A stretch of DNA of 64,000 bases from an uncultured Aquitalea sp. (GTDB lineage: Bacteria; Pseudomonadota; Gammaproteobacteria; Burkholderiales; Chromobacteriaceae), in the NCBI RefSeq assembly GCF_945957525.1, contig NZ_CAMFLA010000013.1, forward strand, positions 1-64,000, given 5' to 3'. How positions within the stretch are numbered: the stretch's first letter is position 1; every line of letters begins with the position of its first letter. The position numbers and the translations under genes were made by a program. The notes beneath the pieces are model-generated. The model was not told the DNA's origin. It saw only the letters and a list, made by a program, of their open reading frames with translations, and made no database searches. Of the stretch, positions 17,608 through 28,600 are shown piece by piece.

Positions 17608-18656
17608 GTCTCTGGCGCTATCTTCTCAAGCGACTGCTATTGATGATTCCCACGCTGGTGGGCGTGCTGGCGGTCACTTTTTTCATCATCCAGATGGTGC
17701 CGGGCGGCCCGGTGGAGCAAATGGTGCAACAGCTCACGCATGCCAGCGTCGGCGGTGAAACGGCCTCGAGCATGGGTATGAAAGGGCGGGGCGGATTGCG
17801 GCCGGAGGAGGTGGCGGCGCTGAAAACACTGTACGGCTTCGACAAGCCGCCGCTGGAGCGCTTTACCCACATGCTGGCCGGTTTCGCCCGTTTTGATCTG
17901 GGCGAGAGCTTTTTCCATCACCAGTCGGTGGCGGCGCTGATTGCCTCCAAGTTGCCGGTGTCGATGAGCATCGGCCTGTGGACCTTCTTCATCACCTATC
18001 TGGTGTGCATTCCGCTGGGCATCGCCAAAGCCGTGCGCGACGGTAGCCGTTTCGATCTGCTTACCAGCACGCTCATTCTGGCCGGCTACGCCATTCCCGG
18101 CTTTGTGCTGGGGGTGGCCTTGCTGGTGTTGTTCGGCGGCGGCAGTTTCTGGCAGCTGTTTCCGCTGCGCAATCTGGTCAGCGACAACTGGGCCAGTCTG
18201 GGGCCGGTGGACAAGGTGCTGGATTATCTGTGGCATATCGCGCTGCCGGTCACCGCATCGGTGGTGGGCAATCTGGCGGTGATGACCATGCTGACCAAAA
18301 ATGTGTTTCTGGAAGAGATCCGCCGCCAGTACGTTTTCACTGCGCGCGCCAAGGGCGTGTCGGAGGGGCGCATCCTTTACCGGCACGTGCTGCGCAATGC
18401 GCTGATTCCGCTGATCACCGGTTTTCCCGCCGCCTTCATCGGCGCCTTCTTCACCGGCAGCTTGCTGATTGAAACCCTGTTTTCCCTGGATGGCCTGGGC
18501 TTGCTGTCCTACGAGTCGGTGATGCGGCGCGATTACCCGGTGGTGATGGGCAGCCTGTATGTGTTCACCCTGTTGGGCCTGTTGGCCAAGTTGCTGTCCG
18601 ATCTTTCTTACGTGCTGGTGGATCCGCGCGTCACTTTTGGCGGAGGCGAATCATGA
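17604..18656 (+). CDS. yejB: Yej ABC transporter permease YejB
   Basis: Inner-membrane permease of 350 residues (OppB type). It has an N-terminal transmembrane helix LLLMIPTLVGVLAVTFFIIQ, a long periplasmic loop and a BPD_transp_1 domain with the EAA-like loop ARAKGVSEGRILYRHVLRNA. ATG 17604 overlaps the yejA stop and gives the correct N-terminal membrane helix. Its stop in turn overlaps yejE by ATGA. Confidence 0.92.
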   Translation: MSLWRYLLKRLLLMIPTLVGVLAVTFFIIQMVPGGPVEQMVQQLTHASVGGETASSMGMKGRGGLRPEEVAALKTLYGFDKPPLERFTHMLAGFARFDLGESFFHHQSVAALIASKLPVSMSIGLWTFFITYLVCIPLGIAKAVRDGSRFDLLTSTLILAGYAIPGFVLGVALLVLFGGGSFWQLFPLRNLVSDNWASLGPVDKVLDYLWHIALPVTASVVGNLAVMTMLTKNVFLEEIRRQYVFTARAKGVSEGRILYRHVLRNALIPLITGFPAAFIGAFFTGSLLIETLFSLDGLGLLSYESVMRRDYPVVMGSLYVFTLLGLLAKLLSDLSYVLVDPRVTFGGGES

Positions 18657-19678
18657 GCGTTGCGATGACGCCGGGCCGCCGCGTCTGGCGGCGATTCAAG
18701 GGCAATCAGCGCGCTTGGGTCAGCCTGTGGCTGTTTGGCCTGATGTTTGTGGTGTCGCTGTTTGCCGAAGTGCTGTCCAACGATCGGCCGCTGGCGGCGC
18801 GTTACCACGATCAGCTGTATTTCCCGATTCTGTTCCAGTACAACGAAACCGTTTTCGGCGGCGATTTCGATACGCCCACCGACTATCTTGATCCCTTCAT
18901 CCAGGACCAATTTGCCCGGCCGGGCAATTGGGTGGTGTTTGCGCCGAATCCCTATGGCAGCAACACGGTGAACCAGTTTGCTTCGCGGCCCAATCCCGCG
19001 CCGCCGTCCGAGGACAACGTACTGGGCACGGATGATCGCGGTCGCGATATCCTGGCGCGACTGCTGTACGGTTTCCGTGTTTCCGTGCTGTTTGCGCTGG
19101 CCCTGACCGCCAGCGGCACGCTGATCGGCGTGCTGATGGGGGCGATACAAGGCTATTTCGCCGGCAAGACAGACCTGGTGCTGCAGCGCTTGCTGGAGGT
19201 GTGGGGCAGCCTGCCGGAGCTGTATCTGCTCATCATCCTTTCGTCGCTGTTCAACCCGGGTTTGTGGATTCTGCTGTTGCTGCTCACTGCCTTCGGCTGG
19301 ATGGGCTTGTCCGACTACGTGCGCGCCGAGTTCCTGCGCAACCGGCAGATGGACTACGTGGCGGCGGCGCGTTCCTTGGGGCTGCCCAACTGGCAGATCA
19401 TGTGGCGGCACGTGCTGCCCAACAGCCTGACCCCGGTGCTGGCCTTCCTGCCGTTTCGCGTTTCCAGCGCCATTCTGGCGCTGACCAGCCTGGATTTTCT
19501 CGGCCTGGGCGTTCCGTCATCCACCCCCAGCCTGGGCGAGTTGCTGGCGCAGGGCAAAGATAATCTGGACGCCTGGTGGATCGCCTTGCCCACCTTCGGG
19601 CTGCTCACGCTCACCCTGCTGCTGCTGATCTTTATCGGCGAGGGCTTGCGCGACGCCATGGACACCAGAAAGGGCTGA
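18653..19678 (+). CDS. yejE: Yej ABC transporter permease YejE
   Basis: Second permease of the peptide importer, 341 residues, OppC type. It has an N-terminal OppC-N segment (RFKGNQRAWVSLWLFGLMF), the family motif NVLGTDDRGRDILARLLYGF near residue 123, several transmembrane helices, and the EAA loop AAARSLGLPNWQIMWRHVLP. It is coupled to yejB by a 4-base overlap and followed two bases later by yejF. Confidence 0.92.
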   Translation: MSVAMTPGRRVWRRFKGNQRAWVSLWLFGLMFVVSLFAEVLSNDRPLAARYHDQLYFPILFQYNETVFGGDFDTPTDYLDPFIQDQFARPGNWVVFAPNPYGSNTVNQFASRPNPAPPSEDNVLGTDDRGRDILARLLYGFRVSVLFALALTASGTLIGVLMGAIQGYFAGKTDLVLQRLLEVWGSLPELYLLIILSSLFNPGLWILLLLLTAFGWMGLSDYVRAEFLRNRQMDYVAAARSLGLPNWQIMWRHVLPNSLTPVLAFLPFRVSSAILALTSLDFLGLGVPSSTPSLGELLAQGKDNLDAWWIALPTFGLLTLTLLLLIFIGEGLRDAMDTRKG

Positions 19679-19680
19679 GG

Positions 19681-21249
19681 ATGGAAAAACTGCTGACAGT
19701 AGAAGGGCTGAATGCCCGCTTCGGCCAACATCAGGTGGTGACGGCCGCCAGCTTTCAAGTGGCGGCCGGCGAGAAGGTGGCCTTGGTGGGCGAATCCGGT
19801 TCCGGTAAGACCGTGACGGCGCAGGCGCTGTTGCAGCTTAATCCGGATGTGGCGCTCAGCGGCTCGGTGCGCTGGGACGGTGAAGAACTGCTGGGCGTGG
19901 GAGAGAAGCGTTTGCGGCAGATTCGCGGCCGCGACATCGCCATGATCTTCCAGGAACCGATGAGCGCGCTCAATCCGCTGTTTCGCGTGGGCGAGCAGAT
20001 TGCCGAAGGACTGAGCCTGCATCTGGGGTTGAATGCCCGCGAAGCCCGTGCCGAAGCCATTCGTCTGCTGGCGCGTACCGGCATTGCCGATGCGGAGCGG
20101 AAGGTGGACAGCTACCCGTTTCAGCTCTCCGGCGGTCAGCGGCAACGGGCCATGATCGCCATGGCGCTGGCTTGCAAGCCGCGCCTGCTGGTGGCGGACG
20201 AGCCCACCACCGCGCTGGACGTTACCGTGCAGGCGCAGATACTGACCCTGCTGGCCGATTTGCAGCGCGAATCCGGCATGGCGGTGTTGTTCATCACTCA
20301 TGACCTCAATCTGGTGCGTCGTTTTGCCGACCGGGTGGTGGTCATGCGCGGCGGGTTGGTGGTGGAAAGCGGCGAGGTGAACACGGTGTTTGCCAACCCC
20401 TCTCACCCCTATACCCGCGAATTGCTGGCCAGCCGGCCGGAAAGGTTGGCCGAAGCGCCGGAAAGCAGCCGGGAGCGGCTGACCGCGCGCGCGGTCAGCG
20501 TCAGCTATCGGCAGCGCACCGGCTGGTTTGGACACCGCGACATCCCGGTGCTGCGCGACGTCTCCCTCGCCTTGCCGGCCGGGCAGACGCTGGGCATCGT
20601 CGGCGAGTCCGGCTCGGGCAAGACCACGCTGGGCATGGCCTTGCTGCGCATGCTGCCGGCGCAAGGCGATATCCGGCTGGACGGCCATGCGCTGGACAAG
20701 CTCAAGGGGCGCGCGCTGCGTCATGCACGGCGGGATTTCCAGATCGTGTTTCAGGACCCGTTCGCCTCGCTGTCGCCCAGGCGCACGGTAGAGCAGATCA
20801 TCGGCGAAGGGCTGGCGCTGCATCAGCCGCACATGCCGGCGGACGAACGTCGCCGTCGGGTGGCCGCCGTGTTGCAGGAGGTGGGCCTGCACCAGGACAT
20901 GATGCCGCGCTACCCGCACGAATTCTCCGGCGGCCAGCGTCAACGCATCGCCATCGCCCGCGCGCTGGTGCTGCGCCCCAAGCTGATGTTGCTGGACGAG
21001 CCCACCAGTGCGCTGGACGCCACTTTGCAAAAGCAGGTGTTGCAACTTCTGCACAGCCTGCAGCGCAAGTATGGGCTGAGTTATCTTTTCATCAGCCACG
21101 ACCTCGCCGTCATCCGCGCCGTGGCGCATCAGGTGCTGGTGCTAAAGGACGGGCGGGTGGTGGAAGAGGGGCCGGCTGAGGCCATTTTCAGCCAGCCGCG
21201 CCATCCCTATACCCGGGAATTGCTGCAAGCCGCCTTGCCCCCGTCTTGA
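19681..21249 (+). CDS. yejF: Yej ABC transporter duplicated ATPase YejF
   Basis: Protein of 522 residues with two fused ABC ATPase domains. The first has Walker [10 protein letters not shown] (about 39), signature [10 protein letters not shown] and Walker B LLVADEPT. The second has GESGSGKTT (about 308), [10 protein letters not shown] and LLLDEPTS, and ends with the oligopeptide-transporter C-terminal segment ([12 protein letters not shown]). It energises the YejBE permease. ATG 19681 is two bases after the yejE stop. The GTTGGCCGAAG word occurs twice in it. Confidence 0.93.
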   Translation: MEKLLTVEGLNARFGQHQVVTAASFQVAAGEKVALVGESGSGKTVTAQALLQLNPDVALSGSVRWDGEELLGVGEKRLRQIRGRDIAMIFQEPMSALNPLFRVGEQIAEGLSLHLGLNAREARAEAIRLLARTGIADAERKVDSYPFQLSGGQRQRAMIAMALACKPRLLVADEPTTALDVTVQAQILTLLADLQRESGMAVLFITHDLNLVRRFADRVVVMRGGLVVESGEVNTVFANPSHPYTRELLASRPERLAEAPESSRERLTARAVSVSYRQRTGWFGHRDIPVLRDVSLALPAGQTLGIVGESGSGKTTLGMALLRMLPAQGDIRLDGHALDKLKGRALRHARRDFQIVFQDPFASLSPRRTVEQIIGEGLALHQPHMPADERRRRVAAVLQEVGLHQDMMPRYPHEFSGGQRQRIAIARALVLRPKLMLLDEPTSALDATLQKQVLQLLHSLQRKYGLSYLFISHDLAVIRAVAHQVLVLKDGRVVEEGPAEAIFSQPRHPYTRELLQAALPPS

Positions 21250-21396
21250 AATGCGCAATCCGCTCCCCATCTCTCAATGACACACACACCCTCCGTGTCG
21301 GGCGGCGCCGGGCGTGGCGGTTGCCGCTGGCGCGGTCGCTTGCTACCATCCTGCATTGACCCCAAGACACAGCACTCACAGATAGAAGAGGAAGCC

Positions 21397-21723
21397 ATGA
21401 GCGATCTGATCCTGCACGTAACCGACGATTCCTTCGAACAAGACGTTCTGAAGTCCGATGTTCCCGTTCTGGTGGACTACTGGGCAGAGTGGTGCGGTCC
21501 GTGCAAAATGATCGCCCCCATCCTGGACGAAGTGGCCAAGGAATACGAAGGCCGCCTGAAAGTGGCCAAGCTCAACATCGACCAGAACGAGCAAACGCCG
21601 CCCAAGTTCGGCATTCGCGGCATCCCCACCCTGATGATCTTCAAGGATGGCCAGGTAGCTGCCACCAAGGTGGGCGCACTGGCCAAGAGCCAGCTGGCCG
21701 CCTTTATTGACAGCAATCTGTAA
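21397..21723 (+). CDS. trxA: Thioredoxin 1
   Basis: Cytoplasmic disulfide reductant of 108 residues with the active site WCGPCK (Cys33, Cys36) and the conserved cis-proline in [18 protein letters not shown] precedes the ATG. The trxA-rho neighbourhood is widespread in proteobacteria. A hairpin separates the two genes. Confidence 0.97.
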   Translation: MSDLILHVTDDSFEQDVLKSDVPVLVDYWAEWCGPCKMIAPILDEVAKEYEGRLKVAKLNIDQNEQTPPKFGIRGIPTLMIFKDGQVAATKVGALAKSQLAAFIDSNL

Positions 21724-21754
21724 AGCGTCTATTCTCCCCCGGACATCTCTTAAT

Positions 21755-21780
21755 ACAGGCGGCTTCCAAGCCGCCTGTTT
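21755..21780 (+). terminator. Hairpin between trxA and rho
   Basis: Inverted repeat ACAGGCGGCTT / AAGCCGCCTGT (21755-21778) followed by a short TTTC. It is a likely trxA terminator, though the T-run is short. Confidence 0.6.
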
Positions 21781-21846
21781 CGTACCTGCTTCCTCACCCC
21801 CGAACAGCGTTCTGCTCAACCGTTCACGAGTCGACTAACGGCCGCT

Positions 21847-23103
<1,257 letters not shown>

Positions 23104-23129
23104 TAGCGGGCCGGGATCAGGAATCAATC

Positions 23130-23157
23130 AACGCCAGACATTCTGTCTGGCGTTTTT
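23130..23157 (+). terminator. Terminator of rho
   Basis: AACGCCAGACA / TGTCTGGCGTT stem with a three-base loop and TTTTT. Confidence 0.9.
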
Positions 23158-23173
23158 CATGCGACGTGCGAAT

Positions 23174-23818
23174 ATGGAAATCAGTAATCGGCTGTTTCAG
23201 ATGGAAATCTTTTCCGCCGTCGGTACGGTGGCCTTCGCCTTTTCCGGCTATCTGATCGGCGTGCGCAAGCATCTGGATATTTTGGGCATTGTGGTGGTGG
23301 CCCTGCTCACCGCCATTGGCGGCGGCATTATCCGCGACGTACTGGTGGCGCGGGTGCCGCTGGTATTTTTTGATTACACCAATCTGGCCATCATTGCCGG
23401 CACGCTGCTGGTGTCCTGGCTGGTGGGTTTGCACAAGCGGCAAAGCCGTACGTTGAACCGGCTGTTCATCATTGCCGATTCGCTCGGGCTGGTGGCATTC
23501 AGTATTACCGGCGCGCAGGTGGGGTTGTTGTTTGGCCTCAATGCCTTTGGCGTGGTGTTGCTGGGTTTCATCACCGCCGTGGGCGGCGGCGTTGTGCGGG
23601 ATATGATGGTGAATGACATTCCCTTCATCCTGCACAAGGACTTTTACGGCACGGTGTCCATACTGGTGGCCGCCGGACTTTTCATCATGGATCAGACCGG
23701 CTGGGTCGGGGCGCTGTCGCTGCAACTGCTGTTCCTGGCGGGCCTGCTCTTGCGCCTGTTCGCGCACTGGAGCGAGCTGGCCTTGCCCAAGATCGGGCCG
23801 GATTCGGCGAAAGGATGA
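23174..23818 (+). CDS. TRIC-type (UPF0126/YicG) cation channel family membrane protein
   Basis: Inner-membrane protein of 214 residues with seven predicted helices arranged as two homologous halves, each with the signature GGGIIRDVL / GGGVVRDMM near residues 50 and 135. The bacterial family is related to TRIC trimeric cation channels; some members are annotated as glycine transporters. ATG 23174 is chosen because an upstream ATG at 23159 falls directly in the rho terminator T-run. It overlaps the Nudix gene by four bases. Confidence 0.85.
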   Translation: MEISNRLFQMEIFSAVGTVAFAFSGYLIGVRKHLDILGIVVVALLTAIGGGIIRDVLVARVPLVFFDYTNLAIIAGTLLVSWLVGLHKRQSRTLNRLFIIADSLGLVAFSITGAQVGLLFGLNAFGVVLLGFITAVGGGVVRDMMVNDIPFILHKDFYGTVSILVAAGLFIMDQTGWVGALSLQLLFLAGLLLRLFAHWSELALPKIGPDSAKG

Positions 23819-24426
23819 GCGATATGTGGCCGGCAGACAAGGAAGAGGCGGCGCGCTGGTTCAGCCAACGGCTGGCCGAGTTTCGTTTTGATGGTCAGGC
23901 GGGCGATATCCCTTGGCGCGCGGCGTCGGACGCGCATCGGCCGGCAGCGGTGCTGGTGCCGCTGGTGTGGCATGCGGCCGGTCCTACCGTGCTGTTGACG
24001 CAGCGCACCGAGTCTTTGTCCACTCATGCGGGGCAGGTGAGCTTTCCCGGCGGCAAGGTCGATGCGGACGATAGGTCGACCGAAGACGCCGCCTTGCGCG
24101 AAGCACGTGAAGAGATTGGCCTGGAGCGGGCCTGTGTCCAAGTGCTTGGCAGCTTGCCCCAGTACGTCACCATTACCGGATTTGTGGTGACCCCGGTGGT
24201 GGGGCTGGTGACGCCGCCGCTGAGCCTGACGCCGGAGCCGGGCGAGGTGGCCGCCGTATTTGAAGTGCCGCTGGCGCAGGCGCTGGACGCGCATCAGTAC
24301 GAACGGCATTGCTATGTGCGCGACGGGGTGGAGGGTTTTTATCTCGCCATGAACTGGCAGCAACACACCATCTGGGGGGCCACGGCGGCCATGTTGCGAT
24401 TGCTGTCGCAGGCGCTGACTGACTAA
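23815..24426 (+). CDS. NUDIX hydrolase, NudL/CoA pyrophosphatase type
   Basis: Protein of 203 residues. The Nudix box starts at FPGGKVDADD and continues to LREAREEIGLE (about residues 78-103). The NudL family signature (LTQRTESLSTHAGQVSFPGGKVD) precedes it, which indicates a CoA-cleaving pyrophosphatase producing phosphopantetheine and ADP. Translationally coupled (ATGA) to the TRIC-type gene. Repeat copy C begins directly after its stop. Confidence 0.87.
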   Translation: MSDMWPADKEEAARWFSQRLAEFRFDGQAGDIPWRAASDAHRPAAVLVPLVWHAAGPTVLLTQRTESLSTHAGQVSFPGGKVDADDRSTEDAALREAREEIGLERACVQVLGSLPQYVTITGFVVTPVVGLVTPPLSLTPEPGEVAAVFEVPLAQALDAHQYERHCYVRDGVEGFYLAMNWQQHTIWGATAAMLRLLSQALTD

Positions 24427-24525
24427 GCGCCGTTAACAAAACCTCGTAGAATCGCGCGCCGACACAGGCTGTGGCCGGAGTGCGACAAGGAAGCGCACCG
24501 CAGAATCATGGGTTTTGTTGGCGGC
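24427..24525 (+). repeat. Dispersed intergenic element, copy C
   Basis: The left end GCGCCGTTAACAAAACC (24427-24443) and right end GGGTTTTGTTGGCGGC (24510-24525) are imperfect terminal inverted repeats (13 of 15 bases). The interior from GCGCCGACACAGGC onward aligns with about 55 bases of copy E in reverse orientation at roughly three-quarters identity by eye. It fills the gap between two convergent genes. Confidence 0.7.
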
Positions 24526-24536
24526 ACCACGCCAGT

Positions 24537-26396
24537 TCAGTCTTCCTTGTCGCTCAGCATCAGGTCGCGGCCGGACATTTTTGCCTGATAGAGCAGTTTG
24601 TCGGCGCGGCTCAGCATGCTGGACGGTGTATCGCCTGGCTGCCAAGCGGTCAGGCCGCCGCTGAATGTCACTTTTTCATCCGTGAACGGGAAGATGGTGC
24701 GGGCCAGCATCATCTGTACCCGTTGCATGACTTTTTCTGCATCCTTGAGCCGGGTGCAGGGGAAAATCACCAGAAACTCCTCCCCGCCGATCCGCGCGCA
24801 GACATCCGTGCCGCGCGTGCCGTCCACCAGCGAATTGGCCACGGCCAGCAGCACATTGTCGCCGGCCTGATGGCCGAAGCTGTCATTAAACTGCTTGAAA
24901 TGGTCGATATCGAATACCGCGATCGACAAGGGTTGGCTGTAACGTTCGCAGCGCACCACCTCTTCCTTCAGGGTCTGATCGGCGTGGCGCCGGTTGGCCA
25001 GCCGCGTCAGCGGATCGGTTACCGCCATGTCGTTCAGCTGACGGTTCTTCTCTTCCAGCTCTTGCTCGAGTGCCTTGCGGCTGGAGATGTCGTACAACGA
25101 TACCAGCGCCGCCGGGGGCTGATGGTCCGGCAGATACTGAATGGAAACGATGGCCCATAGTCGGGTCAGGTCTTCGCGTTCCAGTTCCACTTCTTCCTTG
25201 TCCGCCTGCGTACCGTCGCGCAGCCAGTCGCTGAGCGGCGCCAGTTGCAGCGGCAGGTCCAGCGTCCGGTCGGCCTGCTTGTCACCTGGCGGCGGGCCGG
25301 GCATGCGCAGCAGCTCCCGCGCCGGCGCGTTGGCGCGCAGGATGCGCCACTGTCCCATGGCCACCAGCAGCAAAGCGACCGGCGCGGTGTCCAGAATCAG
25401 CCGCGCCATTTCTTCGCTCTGGCGGATGCGCTGTGCGCTGTCGGCCAGCAGGCGGTTTTGCCGCAGGCCGGCCAGATGGCTGCGCAAGGCGACGATAGTG
25501 AGGGCGGCGGTAAACAACCAGGCCAGCAACGCCATTGTGGCTTTGTCGTTGAAGGGTCGGGAGAAGTCGCGCTCGCCGATGCCAACCAACACTCGCAGCG
25601 GAAAGCCTTCCACTAGCCGGGTGCTGTAAATGCGACGTTCTGCGTCCAGCAGTGAGTTGGCGCTGAACAACAGGGTTTCCTCGTGACGACTGAAGACCTC
25701 GGTCGCCACCAGTTCGCCCAGCGGCTGCTCTTGCGCGCGCGGGTAGGCCGGCCAGTTGGCCATCAGTACCTGCCGCAGGTCCATCACCAGTATTTCGCCG
25801 TGATTGCCCACCGGCAGTTTGCTGACTTCGGACTGGAAGAACTGCCGGTCCATGGTGCCGATCACCATGCCAAGCGGTTCGCCAGTTGGCGACAGCAGTT
25901 TCAGAGCCAGTACGATATTCTTGCCGCCGGCGTCGGGGCGGGTGGACATGAAACCGGTGTCCTGAACGCCGGTGCGATGGTACCAGCGGCAATAGTCGGT
26001 TTTCAGTTGCGACGGCGTGTCGCCGCGCTGGCTGCTGAACAGGGTGGCGCAGGCGCTGTCCAGTACGTCGATGCGGGTCAGGTACGCTTGCTGGCGCAGT
26101 TTGGCATCGGCGAGCTGGCGTAGCTTCTGCTGTTGCTCTTGCGACAGGACATGGTTTTGCAGCAGAGCCTGTACCTGGCTGCTGTCGCTGATGCTTTGCA
26201 GGATGAGATTGGTTTCCCGCAGACCGGAAGAAAGGCGCTCCTCCAGCAACAGGCTGAGGCTGGCTGCCTGATTGCGGGCCTCTCCCTCGCCTTGCTGGCG
26301 GGTGCCGGCAAGGTCCAGCGCCACAATCAGTAGCGTGGCGGCTAGAAAGACAATGGCAAGCCAGGTGGCAAGGCGGCCGTTATGGGGTGTGCGCAA
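24537..26396 (-). CDS. Membrane diguanylate cyclase with periplasmic sensor and PAS domain
   Basis: Makes cyclic di-GMP. Protein of 619 residues: an N-terminal transmembrane helix (about 10-30), a periplasmic Cache-like sensor (about 31-290), a second helix near 295, a PAS-like region (about 325-445), then GGDEF with the active form GGEEF (about 537) and an intact inhibitory I-site RGTD five residues upstream. The start codon is TTG, with AGGAG about a dozen bases before; no internal ATG gives a full membrane anchor. No phosphodiesterase is adjacent, but an HD-GYP protein lies at 61 kb. Confidence 0.9.
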   Translation of the reverse strand: MRTPHNGRLATWLAIVFLAATLLIVALDLAGTRQQGEGEARNQAASLSLLLEERLSSGLRETNLILQSISDSSQVQALLQNHVLSQEQQQKLRQLADAKLRQQAYLTRIDVLDSACATLFSSQRGDTPSQLKTDYCRWYHRTGVQDTGFMSTRPDAGGKNIVLALKLLSPTGEPLGMVIGTMDRQFFQSEVSKLPVGNHGEILVMDLRQVLMANWPAYPRAQEQPLGELVATEVFSRHEETLLFSANSLLDAERRIYSTRLVEGFPLRVLVGIGERDFSRPFNDKATMALLAWLFTAALTIVALRSHLAGLRQNRLLADSAQRIRQSEEMARLILDTAPVALLLVAMGQWRILRANAPARELLRMPGPPPGDKQADRTLDLPLQLAPLSDWLRDGTQADKEEVELEREDLTRLWAIVSIQYLPDHQPPAALVSLYDISSRKALEQELEEKNRQLNDMAVTDPLTRLANRRHADQTLKEEVVRCERYSQPLSIAVFDIDHFKQFNDSFGHQAGDNVLLAVANSLVDGTRGTDVCARIGGEEFLVIFPCTRLKDAEKVMQRVQMMLARTIFPFTDEKVTFSGGLTAWQPGDTPSSMLSRADKLLYQAKMSGRDLMLSDKED

Positions 26397-26484
26397 AGTG
26401 CGGAGGTCTCCTGAGGCGGCGGAAAAGGCAGCGGCTCTTACAGGTATACCTCATGATCCGCCGCGCGCCAGCAAGCAATGGAAT

Positions 26485-27324
26485 TCAGGCGAAGCGCATG
26501 GACAGATCGACGGCCTGCACATCCTTGGTGAGCTTGCCAACGGAGATGCGGTCCACGCCGGTTTCGGCAATGGCGCGCACAGTGTCCAGATCCACGCCGC
26601 CGGAGGCCTCCAGCTGGGCGCGGCCCGCCGTCAGTCGCACCGCTTCGCGCATGTCGTCCAGTGACATATTGTCCAGCAAGATCAATGTCGCACCGCCGGC
26701 GAGGGCCTGTTGCAGCTCATCCAGGTTTTCCACTTCGATCTGCAGTGTGACGCCGGCCGGAATCAGTTTGAAAGCGGCCGTTAGTGCCTCGCGGATGCCC
26801 CCTGCGGCCATGATGTGGTTTTCCTTGATGAGGATGCCATCGTACAGACCGATGCGCTGGTTGTGGCCGCCGCCCACGGTGACCGCGTATTTCTGCGCCA
26901 GACGCAGGCCGGGCAGGGTTTTGCGCGTATCGAGAATACGGGCGCGCGTACCGGCCACTACGTCGACGTAGCGACGGGTTTGCGTAGCCACGGCGGACAG
27001 CATCTGCATGAAGTTCAGCGCGGAGCGTTCGGCGGTGAGCAGCGCGCGGGCCGGGCCACTGATCTCGCACAGCACGGTGCCGGCGGCAACCTTGCGCCCC
27101 TCGCGCACGTGCCACAGCACCACACAGCGTTCGTCCACTTGCCGGAAGCATTCCTCGAACCAGGCCTTGCCGCAGATCACCGCGTCTTCGCGCGCCACGA
27201 CGGTGGCGCTGCCTTCGGCGGTTTCGGCAATCAGCATGGCGGTCCAGTCAACGGTGCCCAGGTCTTCCGCCAGGGCGATGCTGACTTGCTGGGCGATAAT
27301 GTGATTGGCTGGCTGCTTGCTCAT
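26485..27324 (-). CDS. nadC: Nicotinate-nucleotide pyrophosphorylase (carboxylating)
   Basis: Forms nicotinate mononucleotide from quinolinate and PRPP in de novo NAD synthesis. The protein has 279 residues with the QPRTase signatures [43 protein letters not shown] and KENHI, plus the C-terminal barrel motif [10 protein letters not shown]. The ATG at 27324 gives the normal N-terminus; the longer upstream frame is not conserved. No nadA or nadB is adjacent. Confidence 0.95.
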   Translation of the reverse strand: MSKQPANHIIAQQVSIALAEDLGTVDWTAMLIAETAEGSATVVAREDAVICGKAWFEECFRQVDERCVVLWHVREGRKVAAGTVLCEISGPARALLTAERSALNFMQMLSAVATQTRRYVDVVAGTRARILDTRKTLPGLRLAQKYAVTVGGGHNQRIGLYDGILIKENHIMAAGGIREALTAAFKLIPAGVTLQIEVENLDELQQALAGGATLILLDNMSLDDMREAVRLTAGRAQLEASGGVDLDTVRAIAETGVDRISVGKLTKDVQAVDLSMRFA

Positions 27325-27433
27325 GATGGGACGGCCTGGACGAAAGGAAAGCGCTATTGTACCGGTCCCGGGCGCGGCTGTGGACCTCTGCCCAGTGGTA
27401 TCATGCCGGCATCCCCTGTCTGGAACGCCGAAG

Positions 27434-28111
27434 ATGGATCTGCCCGCATCCCTGTTTGCTCCCGGCCCGCTGCTGGCGTGCAATGCGCTTGCCGGTTTCG
27501 CTCTGGCGCTGGCCGCCTGGCGCGTGGACTGGAAGCGCTTGCCCGGCGAAGCGCTCAATGCCTGGATGGGCGCTTGCGTGCTGGTGATGGCTTTGTGGTT
27601 GATGAAGGGCGGGCTCAAGCCCGGTTTGTCTTTTCATCTCTTGGGGGCTACGGTGTTTACCCTGTTGATGGGGCCGTGGCTGGCTTTGCTGGCGCTGGCT
27701 CTTGTGCTGGCCGCTTTGGCGGCTGGCGGGCATGGCGACTGGACCTCCTTGGGTTTGAACTGGCTATTGGCCGGCGCCATGCCGGTGGGCGTCAGCGCGG
27801 CGGTGCTGGCGTTTTGTCGCCGCCATCTGCCAGCGCAGCTGTTTGTCTATGTGTTCGTCAATGCTTTTTTAACCGGCGGCTTGAGCCTGTTTCTTTGCGG
27901 GGCGGGCGGGGTGGCGGCCTTGGGGCTGGCCGGGGCTTATCCGGCCGACTACTTGCTGGACGAAGCCTTGCCGTTTTATTTTCTCTTGTCCTGGTCCGAG
28001 GCTTTCATCAGCGGGCTGGTGATGGCCATACTGATTGTCTACCGTCCACAATGGGTGGCCACTTTCGATGATGTGCGCTATCTGGGGCGAGAGCCGGACG
28101 ACAACGATTGA
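27434..28111 (+). CDS. Energy-coupling-factor permease-like integral membrane protein
   Basis: Protein of 225 residues with about six transmembrane helices and two glycine/alanine-rich halves ([39 protein letters not shown]). It resembles the CbiM-like predicted permeases (COG3235) annotated as energy-coupling-factor ABC transporter permease. No ATPase or binding-protein genes are adjacent, and no cobalamin riboswitch could be recognised upstream, so the transported metal or vitamin is unknown. It overlaps the nadC promoter region divergently and is followed after 17 bases by the MAPEG gene. Confidence 0.65.
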   Translation: MDLPASLFAPGPLLACNALAGFALALAAWRVDWKRLPGEALNAWMGACVLVMALWLMKGGLKPGLSFHLLGATVFTLLMGPWLALLALALVLAALAAGGHGDWTSLGLNWLLAGAMPVGVSAAVLAFCRRHLPAQLFVYVFVNAFLTGGLSLFLCGAGGVAALGLAGAYPADYLLDEALPFYFLLSWSEAFISGLVMAILIVYRPQWVATFDDVRYLGREPDDND

Positions 28112-28128
28112 TACCGTAAGGAAATACC

Positions 28129-28509
28129 ATGATTTTCGCTTTATGGAGCATTTTGCTGGTAGCCCTGCTGCCGCTGGCGTGGGCTTTGGTGGCCAAGGCT
28201 GGCGCGCCTTACGACAATAACCGTCCGCGCGAAGTGCTGGCAGCCGCTTCCGGTTATCGCCAGCGGGCCAACTGGGCCCAGCAAAACGCTTGGGAGGCTT
28301 TTCCCACTTACGCTGCCGCCATGCTGCTGGCCTGGCAGATGAAAGTGCCGGATGCCCGGCTGGATCTGGCGGCCTTGGTGTTCATCTTGCTGCGCGTGTG
28401 CCACGGTCTCTGCTATCTGGCCGATCAGGCGGGTTTGCGCTCGCTCAGCTGGCTGGGGGGGTATCTGGTCGTGGTGGCCTTGTTCCTGATGGCGGGCGGG
28501 GTGGTCTGA
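28129..28509 (+). CDS. MAPEG family membrane protein
   Basis: Protein of 126 residues with four transmembrane helices and the MAPEG hallmark region RANWAQQNAWEAFPTYAAAMLL (Asn and Glu of the conserved loop), ending RVCHGLCYLADQAGLRSLSW. Eukaryotic members conjugate glutathione or make eicosanoids; bacterial members are mostly uncharacterised. Likely co-transcribed with the permease-like gene upstream and ended by a strong bidirectional terminator. Confidence 0.85.
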   Translation: MIFALWSILLVALLPLAWALVAKAGAPYDNNRPREVLAAASGYRQRANWAQQNAWEAFPTYAAAMLLAWQMKVPDARLDLAALVFILLRVCHGLCYLADQAGLRSLSWLGGYLVVVALFLMAGGVV

Positions 28510-28544
28510 TCCTGGCGTGGCCCGGCAGTCTTGATCCCCATGTA

Positions 28545-28570
28545 AAAAAGCCCGCGCTAGCGGGCTTTTT
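28545..28570. terminator. Bidirectional terminator between MAPEG and HAD genes
   Basis: AAAAAGCCCGC / GCGGGCTTTTT with a four-base loop. A- and T-runs on both sides serve the convergent genes. Confidence 0.85.
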
Positions 28571-28600
28571 GAATGACAGACCCTTCGGCCAACCTTGAGG

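Noticed and set aside
19354..21129. Minus-strand open frame of 591 codons across yejE-yejF
   Set aside because: Same kind of shadow; the plus-strand ABC ATPase motifs are unambiguous.
27325..27433. Possible cobalamin riboswitch before the permease-like gene
   Set aside because: The gap to nadC is only about 110 bases and I see no B12-box; too short for the full element.
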